From a virus, in the IMG/VR virus record IMGVR_UViG_3300037278_000662, positions 1-47,687 of that record: a stretch of DNA of 47,687 nucleotides. One strand, given 5' to 3'. Position 1 is the first letter of the stretch, and each line of letters starts with the position of its first letter. Positions 39,036-45,618 of the stretch are shown piece by piece. A program made the translations under genes and the position numbers. The notes beneath the pieces were generated by a model. It was given only the letters and a program-made list of their open reading frames with translations, searched no databases and was not told the DNA's origin.

Positions 39036-39888
39036 TGAGGTCAAAGAATTGATCAAAACTCATTTGAACACTCATGACGTGAACTTCTTTTTGGTCAACA
39101 CTGACGCCGAGATAAAGGGTGTCACCCACAACCTCCATTGTCGGATCGCAGACGTGAATTCCTTCAATGCCCATCTCAAAGTCTGACACGGTCCAATTCA
39201 CTCCATCAGTTGAGGTCATGGCGTTTACATCCCAGAATTCATTGGATTGATCACCGTAAACAACCAGAAGTCCTTTACCGGGGATGAATCTTACAAAAGG
39301 GTTACCGGCTTTTGCGACGGTAAATGACGTGGGTCGTGACGGGTTAAAATCTAGAGATGTGCCGTTTAAGGTAGCCGTGAAGTAGGCAAGACCCGCGTCG
39401 GCGTTTGAACCGGCCGATGCTTCAACGAAGAGGTGCCACACACCTTGGTCATCGATATCGACACCAACATTCCAGAGGTTTTGAGTGATCCCTGGGGCTG
39501 GCGAGAGAACCGGGAGAGAGTTGTTAAGGGGTGACCAACTTGAGAGGTCAGTTGAGACCCAGGCATAAATTGAGTTGTTAAGGGTAGCGAACATGTAAAA
39601 GTCTGAACCGTGGGCAAAAACGTAGCTAAACCGTTTCCCCTGCCCAATTGTTTCGTCAATTGTCCGAGTGCCGACCGAGTTGAGTTGTGCAAGATTCAGA
39701 GTTCCATTCATGAGAGGGTCGTAGAGATAACTCAGTTGGCCACCGTTGTTGACGAGCGAGGATTCGACACCCGTTGAGGTCACCTGTTCGTTTGAGAAGA
39801 TTGAGTTTTGTGAAACCATCATGGGTGAGGTGGTTGATTCTTTGGCTGCGCATCCGACTAAAAGAACAAAAAGGAGTGTGTGTTTCAT
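39016..39888 (-). CDS. Leftward lipoprotein with beta-propeller-like (GH43-type) domain
   Basis: A 290-residue protein on the minus strand. Lipobox LVGC with modified Cys13. The mature part has repeated blades: SDFYMFATLNNSIYAWVSTD, WNVGVDIDDQGVWHLFVEA, GNPFVRFIPGKGLLVVYG and VCDPTMEVVGDTLYLGVSVD. These fit five-bladed GH43/GH32-like propellers; the catalytic Asp/Asp/Glu set is not certain. As a single gene against the late direction with its own upstream region it looks like a moron, perhaps altering the cell surface. It overlaps the nuclease 3' end by 20 bases. Confidence 0.65.
   Translation of the reverse strand: MKHTLLFVLLVGCAAKESTTSPMMVSQNSIFSNEQVTSTGVESSLVNNGGQLSYLYDPLMNGTLNLAQLNSVGTRTIDETIGQGKRFSYVFAHGSDFYMFATLNNSIYAWVSTDLSSWSPLNNSLPVLSPAPGITQNLWNVGVDIDDQGVWHLFVEASAGSNADAGLAYFTATLNGTSLDFNPSRPTSFTVAKAGNPFVRFIPGKGLLVVYGDQSNEFWDVNAMTSTDGVNWTVSDFEMGIEGIHVCDPTMEVVGDTLYLGVSVDQKEVHVMSVQMSFDQFFDLITSDEL
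39038..39047 (+). repeat. Right arm of the 10-bp inverted repeat flanking the RNA/nuclease island
   Basis: AGGTCAAAGA, two bases after the nuclease stop and inside the 3' end of the lipoprotein gene. It is the exact reverse complement of 37873-37882. Confidence 0.6.
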
Positions 39889-39978
39889 GTACTTAGTTTA
39901 TCAAACTCCCTGAGAAAATCCCCTTCTTCTCACTTTGAGACACTTGACTGTCCTATAATGGACTGATGGAATCCCTTC
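39889..39978 (+). promoter_or_regulatory. Divergent control region between lipoprotein and parB-like genes
   Basis: A perfect -10 box TATAAT lies at 39954-39959, 19 bases before the parB-like ATG. No good -35 is present at normal spacing (TTGAGA at 39935 is only 13 bases away), so activation may be needed. AGTTT-ATC-AAACT (39895-39907), just upstream of the lipoprotein start, could be an operator or a hairpin covering its ribosome site. Confidence 0.5.
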
Positions 39979-40566
39979 ATGAATACAATTAAAATACCCG
40001 TATCGAAAGTACAGGATCTCCGTCCAAATCCTCGTAACCCACGGACAATTACAGAGGAAAGATCCACAATGCTTGAGAAGTCCATGAGAGCATTTGGGGA
40101 CCTGGGATGTATTGTTTTCAACCGAAGAACAAATCAATTGGTGGGTGGTCACCAAAGATCAAAACATATTCCTTTTACAGAAGAAGTCGTCATTGAAGTG
40201 AGATACAAAAAACCAACTGAAGCCGGGACGGTCGCTGAGGGTTACGTTATTTTTGAAGGAGAACGTCACAAATATAGGGAAGTGGACTGGGATGAGAAAA
40301 CTGAACTCGCGGCCAATATTGCAGCCAACAAACATGGCGGTAAGTTTGATCTCAAGATTCTCACAGAAGATCTTTTAGAACTGGACGCACTCAATATCGA
40401 CATGGACCTGACCGGGTTCACCAAGATGGATCTTGAAAGTCTTTTTGTGGATTCAGAACCTGATCTAAAAACGGGTTCAACGGAATTAAGTTCTGAAGAA
40501 TTTGAGACTTTTAAAAACAAATGCCCTCGATGTAACTTTGAATGGGATGAAAAAGATGTCAAGTAA
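39979..40566 (+). CDS. ParB-like nuclease-domain protein with zinc ribbon
   Basis: A 195-residue protein. The N-terminal 60 residues follow the ParB/Srx-like pattern: V-x-x-LRPNPRNPRTI, then IVFNRRTNQLVGGHQRSK with the GG-H-Q-R motif. The C-terminus ends in a CPRCNFEW zinc-ribbon half. In phages such proteins commonly sit beside DNA methyltransferase genes, as here (11-base overlap), and may guide or modulate modification. Real nuclease activity is not established. Confidence 0.75.
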   Translation: MNTIKIPVSKVQDLRPNPRNPRTITEERSTMLEKSMRAFGDLGCIVFNRRTNQLVGGHQRSKHIPFTEEVVIEVRYKKPTEAGTVAEGYVIFEGERHKYREVDWDEKTELAANIAANKHGGKFDLKILTEDLLELDALNIDMDLTGFTKMDLESLFVDSEPDLKTGSTELSSEEFETFKNKCPRCNFEWDEKDVK

Positions 40567-41593
40567 GCCATGGAACCTTCGTGACCTCGATTCGGTCCAA
40601 CCAAATGGACTTAAAGTTTTTTCCTGTTTTCATTGCGGTGGAGGCTCCACCATGGGTTACAAACTGGCAGGTTTTGAGGTTTTAGGTGGAGTCGAAATAG
40701 ATCCTGAAATGATGGGTATTTATCGTCAAAATCACAAACCAAAAATTTCTTACTTGATGGGTGTTCAAGATTTCAAATCTATTTCTGAAATACCTGACGA
40801 ACTCATGAACCTTGATGTACTGGACGGATCACCACCTTGTTCGTCTTTTTCGGTAGCCGGAAGTCGTGAGGATGCCTGGGGTGAGAAAAAGAAATTCAGG
40901 GAAGGTCAAGCCCATCAGGTTCTGGATGATTTGTTTTTTCACTTCATTGACGTTGCAAACCGCCTGCGACCCAAAGTCGTCATCTCTGAAAATGTGAAGG
41001 GCCTCATCATGGGAAAAGCCCGTGGGTATGTGAAAGAGATTTTTCAGGCTTTTAATAAGGCTGGTTATGATTCTCAACTATTTCTTTTAAACGCCTCCCG
41101 AATGGGGGTCCCTCAAGCAAGGGAGAGAACATTTTTTGTCTCCAGAAGGAAAGATCTTAAAATACCGAAACTCGTTTTAGAATTTCAGGAAAAACCGATT
41201 ACGGTCAGCGAGGCCTGTGAGGGAATTGAAACGGTGGGTGAACCGATCACGGCACCCAAAAGTCTGAGTGATTGGAAAAAATGTGAACCGGGGTTTGGAA
41301 TGGGATCGGTCGGCGGGTTTAACTCTCAAAAGAAATTATCCAAAGATCAAATTGCCTTCACCCAAACGGGGAGTAGTCGTCACTTTCACTGGGACAAGCC
41401 AAACAAAATTTCAGACGCGGCAGTTGTGAGACTTCAGACTTTCCCGGATGATTTCAATTTTGGTAAAACAGATCCAGCGTACGTTTGCGGAATGAGTGTA
41501 CCACCCTTCATGATGGAAAGGGTGGCTCGTGAGGTGGCAAAACTTCTTAAACCCGACGTCTCTTCTGAGAACTTTCCTCAAGGTAACCCTTGA
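40556..41593 (+). CDS. C5-cytosine DNA methyltransferase
   Basis: A 345-residue protein from ATG 40556. Motif I is VFSCFHCGGGSTMGYKLAGF (residues 21-40), motif IV is SPPCSSF (Cys95 nucleophile), motif VI is ISENVKG (ENV 145-147), motif VIII is QARER (187-191). A target domain follows and motif IX/X lie near the C-terminus. It methylates cytosine at C5 in a sequence that cannot be read off here and probably protects phage DNA from host restriction. No matching restriction gene is nearby. Its 3' end overlaps the leftward RHH gene by 47 bases. Confidence 0.9.
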   Translation: MSSKPWNLRDLDSVQPNGLKVFSCFHCGGGSTMGYKLAGFEVLGGVEIDPEMMGIYRQNHKPKISYLMGVQDFKSISEIPDELMNLDVLDGSPPCSSFSVAGSREDAWGEKKKFREGQAHQVLDDLFFHFIDVANRLRPKVVISENVKGLIMGKARGYVKEIFQAFNKAGYDSQLFLLNASRMGVPQARERTFFVSRRKDLKIPKLVLEFQEKPITVSEACEGIETVGEPITAPKSLSDWKKCEPGFGMGSVGGFNSQKKLSKDQIAFTQTGSSRHFHWDKPNKISDAAVVRLQTFPDDFNFGKTDPAYVCGMSVPPFMMERVAREVAKLLKPDVSSENFPQGNP

Positions 41594-41753
41594 GACACTC
41601 GCTGATCAAGACGGTTCGGTCGATCTGAAATCCTGCGACTTTGTCTTTTTCGATTTGGACGTCGACAGCATCCATCAGGTCCCGATCAATCTTGACTTGG
41701 ACGAGAATTCTTAAATCCTCAGAGACTTTGGAAAGACGGTCACGAATGTTCAT
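41547..41753 (-). CDS. Ribbon-helix-helix regulator candidate
   Basis: A 68-residue protein from ATG 41753 with AGGAGG, three bases before the start. The pattern RILVQVKIDRDLMDAVDV, then FQIDRTVLISECLKGYLEE is the strand-helix-helix of small RHH repressors (Arc/CopG type) that bind tandem repeats as dimers. It is the last gene of the leftward operon; the three iterons upstream of that operon are plausible targets. Its stop lies inside the methyltransferase gene on the other strand. Confidence 0.65.
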   Translation of the reverse strand: MNIRDRLSKVSEDLRILVQVKIDRDLMDAVDVQIEKDKVAGFQIDRTVLISECLKGYLEESSQKRRRV

Positions 41754-41910
41754 GTTCCTCCTGATCACAGAGCTCACAAAGGTCACACTCGTTTAGATCA
41801 TCATGACAGCCACATTGACAACAAAGACCCATGCTGTCGGCTTCAAAATGGTAAGAAGGTTGATTCCAGGGGGCAATCGATGGGTCTGACCCAGGGGCGT
41901 AGTTATCCAT
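41740..41910 (-). CDS. Cysteine-rich 56-residue protein
   Basis: A short protein from ATG 41910 with a near-ideal ribosome site (AAGGAGG). Residues 30-48 are extremely Cys-rich (C30-C-x-C-x-C, H36, then C42, C45 and C48), followed by an acidic His tail. Metal binding is likely; the acidic ends would suit a DNA-mimic or a metal-dependent partner. It overlaps the upstream stop by 8 bases and the downstream RHH start by 14, so translation is coupled on both sides. Confidence 0.7.
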   Translation of the reverse strand: MDNYAPGSDPSIAPWNQPSYHFEADSMGLCCQCGCHDDLNECDLCELCDQEEHEHS

Positions 41911-42100
41911 TTTTAAACCTCCTTGCGGATTTTCCAGTTTGAATGAAAGAGTTGACGTTCTTTATTGCCTGCTCGACCAACTCTAGAGAGGAGAGCTTCT
42001 TTGCCTCAACCTCCCCCATGTCGTCAATTCCTTGTGAAATGATTTCGTATACGGTGTCTAAGAGCTCGTTCACATGTCTGAGTTGTTCAGATTTTGACAT
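41903..42100 (-). CDS. Small helical protein
   Basis: A 65-residue protein from ATG 42100, in a TAATG overlap with the previous gene. Entirely helical with heptad leucines (EQLRHVNELLDTVYEIIS), it looks like a dimerising bundle. The last ten residues are basic (GKSARRFKNG). Its structure recalls the 59-residue protein at 42399 (both contain an ExxSxLELVEQA/ISALDLIKQA motif), so the two may be paralogues. Function unknown. Confidence 0.65.
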   Translation of the reverse strand: MSKSEQLRHVNELLDTVYEIISQGIDDMGEVEAKKLSSLELVEQAIKNVNSFIQTGKSARRFKNG

Positions 42101-42402
42101 TAATCCCCCATGGCTTTTTTTCTTAATTCTAGGGCGTAATCCGCCCGTTTAAAATACTCTTCACTTACCGTCGTGAGCCCTCGAAGCAAAGCTTGTTCTG
42201 CGGCGTGACGAACTGTTTTTTCAAGAATGTCCACCATCTGCAAAAGTTCGGGGGCTTTGGCGATCAACCTTCCATCAAAAGGGTTGAACCCATCAATCTC
42301 GGGACCCTTCATCTTGCAGACAACCGGCCAATCACCGTCCTTCTGGGCTTTCGAGACCACAACGTCAATATCCAAATGCCACGGACCGGGAGTATGTTTC
42401 AT
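42100..42402 (-). CDS. Small phage protein of the HTPGPW family
   Basis: A 100-residue protein starting MKHTPGPW, with FDGRLIAKAPELLQMVDIL in the middle. This HTPGPW...DARLIAAAPELL pattern is widespread in temperate and virulent phage early operons; its function is unknown to me. GAAGGTGA precedes the start. Coupled to both neighbours. Confidence 0.75.
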   Translation of the reverse strand: MKHTPGPWHLDIDVVVSKAQKDGDWPVVCKMKGPEIDGFNPFDGRLIAKAPELLQMVDILEKTVRHAAEQALLRGLTTVSEEYFKRADYALELRKKAMGD

Positions 42403-42578
42403 AAATCACCTTCTTCAGCTATAAGTTCAAAGTAATGCAAAGCTTGTTTAATCAGGTCGAGTGCTGAAATCTCGTTGAGCTCCTCACCCATCTCCTCTAA
42501 ACCCTCTTGAGCGATTGACTTCACCGTTGCCAAGATGTCGTCAACTGCCACCATTTTTTCTTTGATTTTGTCGTCCAA
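42399..42578 (-). CDS. Small helical protein, first gene of the leftward operon
   Basis: A 59-residue protein from TTG 42578 with GAGGTGA close before it; ATG 42554 is an alternative start that gives 51 residues. All helical and acidic (LEEMGEELNEISALDLIKQA). It ends in an ATGA overlap with the HTPGPW gene. It shares a short motif with the 41903 protein. Function unknown. Confidence 0.6.
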   Translation of the reverse strand: MDDKIKEKMVAVDDILATVKSIAQEGLEEMGEELNEISALDLIKQALHYFELIAEEGDL

Positions 42579-42593
42579 GGTTCACCTCACTTC

Positions 42594-42621
42594 TAAATAC
42601 AGTGTAGCGCGTCATAATCAA
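42594..42621 (-). promoter_or_regulatory. Leftward promoter candidate
   Basis: On the minus strand, -35 TTGATT (42621-42616) and -10 TATTTA (42599-42594) are 16 bases apart, placed just upstream of the leftward operon. The -35 lies within the first 13-bp iteron, so a protein bound there would block it. Confidence 0.45.
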
Positions 42622-42650
42622 TAATCATAATCAAAACTCATAATTGAGGC
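42612..42650. repeat. Three 13-bp iterons
   Basis: TCATAATCAA at 42612, TCATAATCAA at 42625 and TCATAATTGA at 42638 begin exactly 13 bases apart. Regular tandem spacing is typical of operators for RHH-type regulators or of replication iterons. The third unit sits in the small dyad CTCATAATTGAG. Confidence 0.8.
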
Positions 42651-42685
42651 CAAATCGAAGGTAACTGTTTTGGCCGTTTCTTTTT
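42648..42685 (+). terminator. Rightward Rho-independent terminator in the divergent region
   Basis: GGCCAAA (42648-42654) pairs with TTTGGCC (42669-42675) across a 14-base loop, followed by GTTTCTTTTT. It would stop rightward transcripts that run from the methyltransferase through the antisense of the leftward operon. It lies before the rightward early gene at 42753. Confidence 0.6.
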
Positions 42686-42752
42686 GAGAAAATTTTATTG
42701 GACTTGCCACAAAAATTGCCAGATAAGTGTCCCACAACAAAGGATCAGACTC

Positions 42753-43292
42753 ATGGGTGAGAACAAAACATTGTCGCAAATTGTGTCAGACCGTCGAGCC
42801 ATCGACGACCTTCTAGAGGAATCGGGAGGGGACATCAGTGACGAAATGATCGAGACGACCGTCGTCAATTGGATCTCAGAGATCCAGGCCAATCTCGCCA
42901 CCAAATCAGACAACTATCAGTTTAAGCAAAAAAGCATCGAAGCCCTAGAGGAACACTTTAGAGAACACGCTAAAATGTTCTCGTCTGCGGCTTCGTCTTT
43001 AAATAAACTCAGTTGTCGCTTAAAAGATCAAATGAAGTGGGCGATGCTTGAGATGGACACTCAAGAGATTCAGGGGAACCTCTTTCGGTACAAGTTGTCC
43101 CTTTCGCCCCCCACCGTTGTTGTTCAAGACCAAACCAAAATTCCCGCCATTTACGCCAGAGAAAAAGTCATCCTCGAGATCGACAAAAACGCCATCAAGG
43201 AAGCCGTTGCCAAAGGTGAAGAGGTTCCCGGTGTAATCGTTGAAAGAGGGTGGACTTTGAGAGTATCGGCCAACAAAAAGGAGATAAAGTAA
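42753..43292 (+). CDS. Gp157-family protein
   Basis: A 179-residue protein from ATG 42753 with AAAGGA. The long helical N-terminal part and the end (IPAIYAREKVILEIDKNAIK, then AVAKGEEVPGVIVERGW) match the siphovirus Gp157 family. Members sit at the head of early recombination operons and are proposed to give phage resistance or assist recombination. First gene of the rightward early operon. Confidence 0.8.
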   Translation: MGENKTLSQIVSDRRAIDDLLEESGGDISDEMIETTVVNWISEIQANLATKSDNYQFKQKSIEALEEHFREHAKMFSSAASSLNKLSCRLKDQMKWAMLEMDTQEIQGNLFRYKLSLSPPTVVVQDQTKIPAIYAREKVILEIDKNAIKEAVAKGEEVPGVIVERGWTLRVSANKKEIK

Positions 43293-43606
43293 TGAGAAGA
43301 AGTGTGTATAAACTAGGTACATTTTTGAGGGCCGAAGATTCAAGATCGGGATTCGTGACCGGGGTTTTTGAAACCGCAGCCGGTATTTTTTATCAACTTG
43401 ATCAGGGAACAAGCATCTTTGATTTCGTTGCCGCAGGTGACGTGATCTCTATTGCCCACATGACACAGGTGATCAGGAAACCTCGAAGGCGAAGGGCCCA
43501 TGCAAAATTTGCATCTGCCGAACCGACTCCCACAGAAGATGTCAATGATGTTGGTTATCCCCTAGTAGGGGGAGAAGAGGCTCACGAGGCGGTAACCCAT
43601 GAGTGA
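43292..43606 (+). CDS. Hypothetical early protein
   Basis: A 104-residue protein in TAATG overlap with the Gp157 gene, ribosome site AAGGAGATAA. Residues 1-60 look like a small beta domain (GVFETAAGIFYQLDQGT). A stretch KPRRRRAHAKF is strongly basic. The end is acidic. Overlaps ERF by 8 bases. Function unknown. Confidence 0.7.
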   Translation: MRRSVYKLGTFLRAEDSRSGFVTGVFETAAGIFYQLDQGTSIFDFVAAGDVISIAHMTQVIRKPRRRRAHAKFASAEPTPTEDVNDVGYPLVGGEEAHEAVTHE

Positions 43607-44408
43607 GTACACGGACCTCGGCGCGGTCAAGATGAGCAGTGAGACAGACCAACTGTTCTCGGCCCTCAGTGGCGCTCAGGCGGCCTACGAAGCCGTCATT
43701 AAAGATAGTGGTGTGAACATGTCTAGGGAGGGCAAGCCAGGGGCTAAATACAATTATGCCAAGCTTGAGAACGTCCAGGAGGCTCTAAAAAAACCTTTCG
43801 GGGATCACGGCCTGTCTTACTCTCAGTGGCTTCTCTCGACCGGAATTCAAACAATCATCCAACACAAGTCCGGTCAGTGGATCTCTGGGATCTTGTATGA
43901 CGCAGATATTCAAATGAGGGGTCACGGTCCCCAGGACTACGGAAGCTTTACGACCTATTTGCGTCGTTACCATTTGGCCGCCGCAACCGGAATATCTCAG
44001 GAGGATGATGATGGAATCAGGGCCCAAGACGCCTCCAAAAAATCTGCAAACGTACCCACCTCAACGCCTCAAGCTGGAAATCGAGTGCCTCAGGGCCGAA
44101 GTGGAGATCCTGTCGGAGGAAAACAGCAAACTCAAACTCGACCTCCTGAATTCCCAGAGGATGAACCGCCGTCTTCGGAAACTCATTCTCTCCCCAAAGA
44201 ACCTCCCAAAAACGAAACCCCGGTGACGATGAATGAAGCCTCTCAAGTTTACGAGAAGGCATCCAAGTCCCGAGGTTGGGACAAATCAAAAGTTGATTTA
44301 GCCTGTTTAAATTTATTCAAAGTGGACTCGGCCCTTAAACTAAGGAAGTGGCAATTTGAAAAAATCATGCGAGATCTTGGAACTCCCGCCCCCCGAACCA
44401 GTTCGTGA
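43599..44408 (+). CDS. erf: ERF-family single-strand annealing recombinase
   Basis: A 269-residue protein. The N-terminal 150 residues hold the ERF signature: LFSALSGAQAAYEAVIKDSG, GLSYSQW, HKSGQWISG, GSFTTYLRRYHLAAATGI, and QEDDDG. It anneals complementary single strands and would feed RusA. Residues 150-215 are a Pro/Ser/Gln linker, which carries another open frame (44005). The C-terminal 50 residues form a small separate domain. Confidence 0.85.
   Translation: MSEYTDLGAVKMSSETDQLFSALSGAQAAYEAVIKDSGVNMSREGKPGAKYNYAKLENVQEALKKPFGDHGLSYSQWLLSTGIQTIIQHKSGQWISGILYDADIQMRGHGPQDYGSFTTYLRRYHLAAATGISQEDDDGIRAQDASKKSANVPTSTPQAGNRVPQGRSGDPVGGKQQTQTRPPEFPEDEPPSSETHSLPKEPPKNETPVTMNEASQVYEKASKSRGWDKSKVDLACLNLFKVDSALKLRKWQFEKIMRDLGTPAPRTSS
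44005..44226 (+). CDS. Possible coiled-coil protein nested in the ERF linker
   Basis: A 73-residue frame inside erf, in another register. AGGAGG stands directly before ATG-ATG-ATG. Residues about 20-58 form a regular leucine coiled coil (LKLEIECLRAEVEILSEENS). The ribosome site, however, arises from the ERF codons for EDDDG and so may be accidental. Confidence 0.3.
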   Translation: MMMESGPKTPPKNLQTYPPQRLKLEIECLRAEVEILSEENSKLKLDLLNSQRMNRRLRKLILSPKNLPKTKPR

Positions 44409-44418
44409 GACGGCGGCC

Positions 44419-44583
44419 ATGGCCATCACACTTGGTCGTGGTGACTCTGTCATTTTGGCCGGGAACGGTGTGAGTGAGGTTATCTTTAAGAGTTACTACA
44501 GCTCGAATCAGGTTCGGATGTGCATCATCGCTGAGAAGTCTGTGAAGATTTTAAGACGCAAGGCGGAGAAACCATCAAGGTGA
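44419..44583 (+). CDS. CsrA-like RNA-binding regulator
   Basis: A 54-residue protein from ATG 44419. It follows the CsrA outline: MAITLGRGDSVILAG parallels the LTRRVGE-type start, and SNQVRMCIIAEKSVKILRRK parallels the NQVRIGI-AP-V-hR-E end, including the second RNA-binding Arg. The in-frame stretch back to TTG 44356 overlaps ERF and is not conserved-looking. It would bind GGA-type sites in leaders and control translation, phage or host. GTGA overlap with the HNH gene. Confidence 0.5.
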   Translation: MAITLGRGDSVILAGNGVSEVIFKSYYSSNQVRMCIIAEKSVKILRRKAEKPSR

Positions 44584-44834
44584 GTTGGGTTATCGATGCG
44601 GTCAAAAAACTTCCCTGCACCGCCTGTTCAAAACAAGGTGGAGATGCTCATCACGTTACGACGGTTGGCGCTGGTGGTAAAGATGAATTTGATAATTTGA
44701 TGCCTCTGTGCAGAGAGCACCACACGATGGTTCATCAGATTGGATGGAAAAAGATGTGCAAGAATTACCCAAGGGTTTTGATGTGGCTTGAGAATGCCGG
44801 CCGTGGTGACGTGATAAGGAGAATGAACAAATGA
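44580..44834 (+). CDS. HNH-type nuclease-like protein
   Basis: An 84-residue protein from GTG 44580. LPCTACSKQGGDAHHVTTVG, then DEFDNLMPLCREHHTMVHQI gives the zinc pair C13/C16 with C44-x2-HH, and HH25 with N39 as HNH-like core. Small stand-alone members are common in phage recombination operons and may process DNA ends. ATGA overlap downstream. Confidence 0.75.
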   Translation: MSWVIDAVKKLPCTACSKQGGDAHHVTTVGAGGKDEFDNLMPLCREHHTMVHQIGWKKMCKNYPRVLMWLENAGRGDVIRRMNK

Positions 44835-44977
44835 GTTGGATCTATAGGAAACTCGACGAGGCGGGATTTGTTTCAAAACTTGCCTGGGGAATAATTTTGG
44901 TTTGGATTGCCATCTGGATGAGTTTTTTTGCCTACCTTCTCTTTGAGGGCGTCACCTCTGTTTGGGAAATGTTATGA
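44831..44977 (+). CDS. 48-residue membrane protein
   Basis: A short protein with ATGA overlaps at both ends. Residues 18-37 form a single membrane segment (AWGIILVWIAIWMSFFAYLL). Both couplings and the clear membrane helix support it although it is short. Function unknown. Confidence 0.65.
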   Translation: MSWIYRKLDEAGFVSKLAWGIILVWIAIWMSFFAYLLFEGVTSVWEML

Positions 44978-45156
44978 CGTTCAACGAAGAGTTCGAGATG
45001 GTCTACAAAGAGGTAGAGGCGACAGACCCCATTCTTCTTGCCGAGAGATTGAAGGTGGCCCTCAATCTAGCACTTTATTACATTGAGGGGGACTCTTGGC
45101 ACGAGGTCGTCTGCGGAAAGGTTTTGGACACCCTGAGGGGAAAGAAAACAGACTGA
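44974..45156 (+). CDS. Small acidic protein
   Basis: A 60-residue protein in ATGA overlap with the membrane protein (ATG 44974; ATG 44962 lies further in the neighbour). Helical, Glu/Leu-rich (LLAERLKVALNLALYYIEG). No family recognised. Confidence 0.6.
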   Translation: MTFNEEFEMVYKEVEATDPILLAERLKVALNLALYYIEGDSWHEVVCGKVLDTLRGKKTD

Positions 45157-45278
45157 GGTACCCGGCCCCATGTTTTTTTTGCAAAAAGATTACGGACGAG
45201 GCTGAGTTTAAAAGATTTAACGGAAAGTGGAGATGTTGTTGTGAACGATGCAAAAACCATAAACACACTGATGGATGA
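45153..45278 (+). CDS. Small zinc-finger protein, CTG start proposed
   Basis: A 41-residue protein. Frame with CFFCKKITDEAEFKRFNGKW, then RCCCERCKNH: two Cys pairs around a 19-residue loop. The only start that fits the operon pattern is CTG 45153, overlapping the previous stop as CTGA with GAGGGGAAAG upstream; TTG 45096 is the alternative. Nucleic-acid or protein binding is possible. Confidence 0.45.
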   Translation: MRYPAPCFFCKKITDEAEFKRFNGKWRCCCERCKNHKHTDG

Positions 45279-45618
45279 AAATATGGTGGAGGTTCAGAAT
45301 AAACTTCGCCAAAATGAAGAGTGGTTTAGAGTCAGAAACATTCTCGAATTTAAAAATTGGATTGATCCCATCAATGATGATGTTCACATTGTTTTGAGAG
45401 CCGAGAAGGTTCACCGACTTAATCCGACTGATCATATTGGTGAGGCGGCTGAGCTCGTAACCGTTTCAATTCCTTTTGACGGTCAGGAGTTGGAAGATCT
45501 TTTGTCTTCCATTTCAGCCTTTCAAGGGTATTTGGATCACCAAAAAAACCCCGCAACAGCGTTGGCACTTACAAAACTTCGTAAAAAAATCACCGAACAC
45601 CTAAAGATGTTCCCATGA
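45241..45618 (+). CDS. Hypothetical early protein
   Basis: A 125-residue protein from GTG 45241 with GGAG eight bases upstream; ATG 45271 is an alternative without a ribosome site. Alpha/beta, with VHIVLRAEKVHRLNPTDHIG and a Leu/Ser-rich helix. Overlaps the zinc-finger gene upstream and couples to the next by ATGA. Confidence 0.65.
   Translation: MNDAKTINTLMDENMVEVQNKLRQNEEWFRVRNILEFKNWIDPINDDVHIVLRAEKVHRLNPTDHIGEAAELVTVSIPFDGQELEDLLSSISAFQGYLDHQKNPATALALTKLRKKITEHLKMFP

Noticed and set aside
44017-44289. 90-residue minus-strand frame opposite erf
   Set aside because: No ribosome site or motif, and opposite to a well-supported gene.
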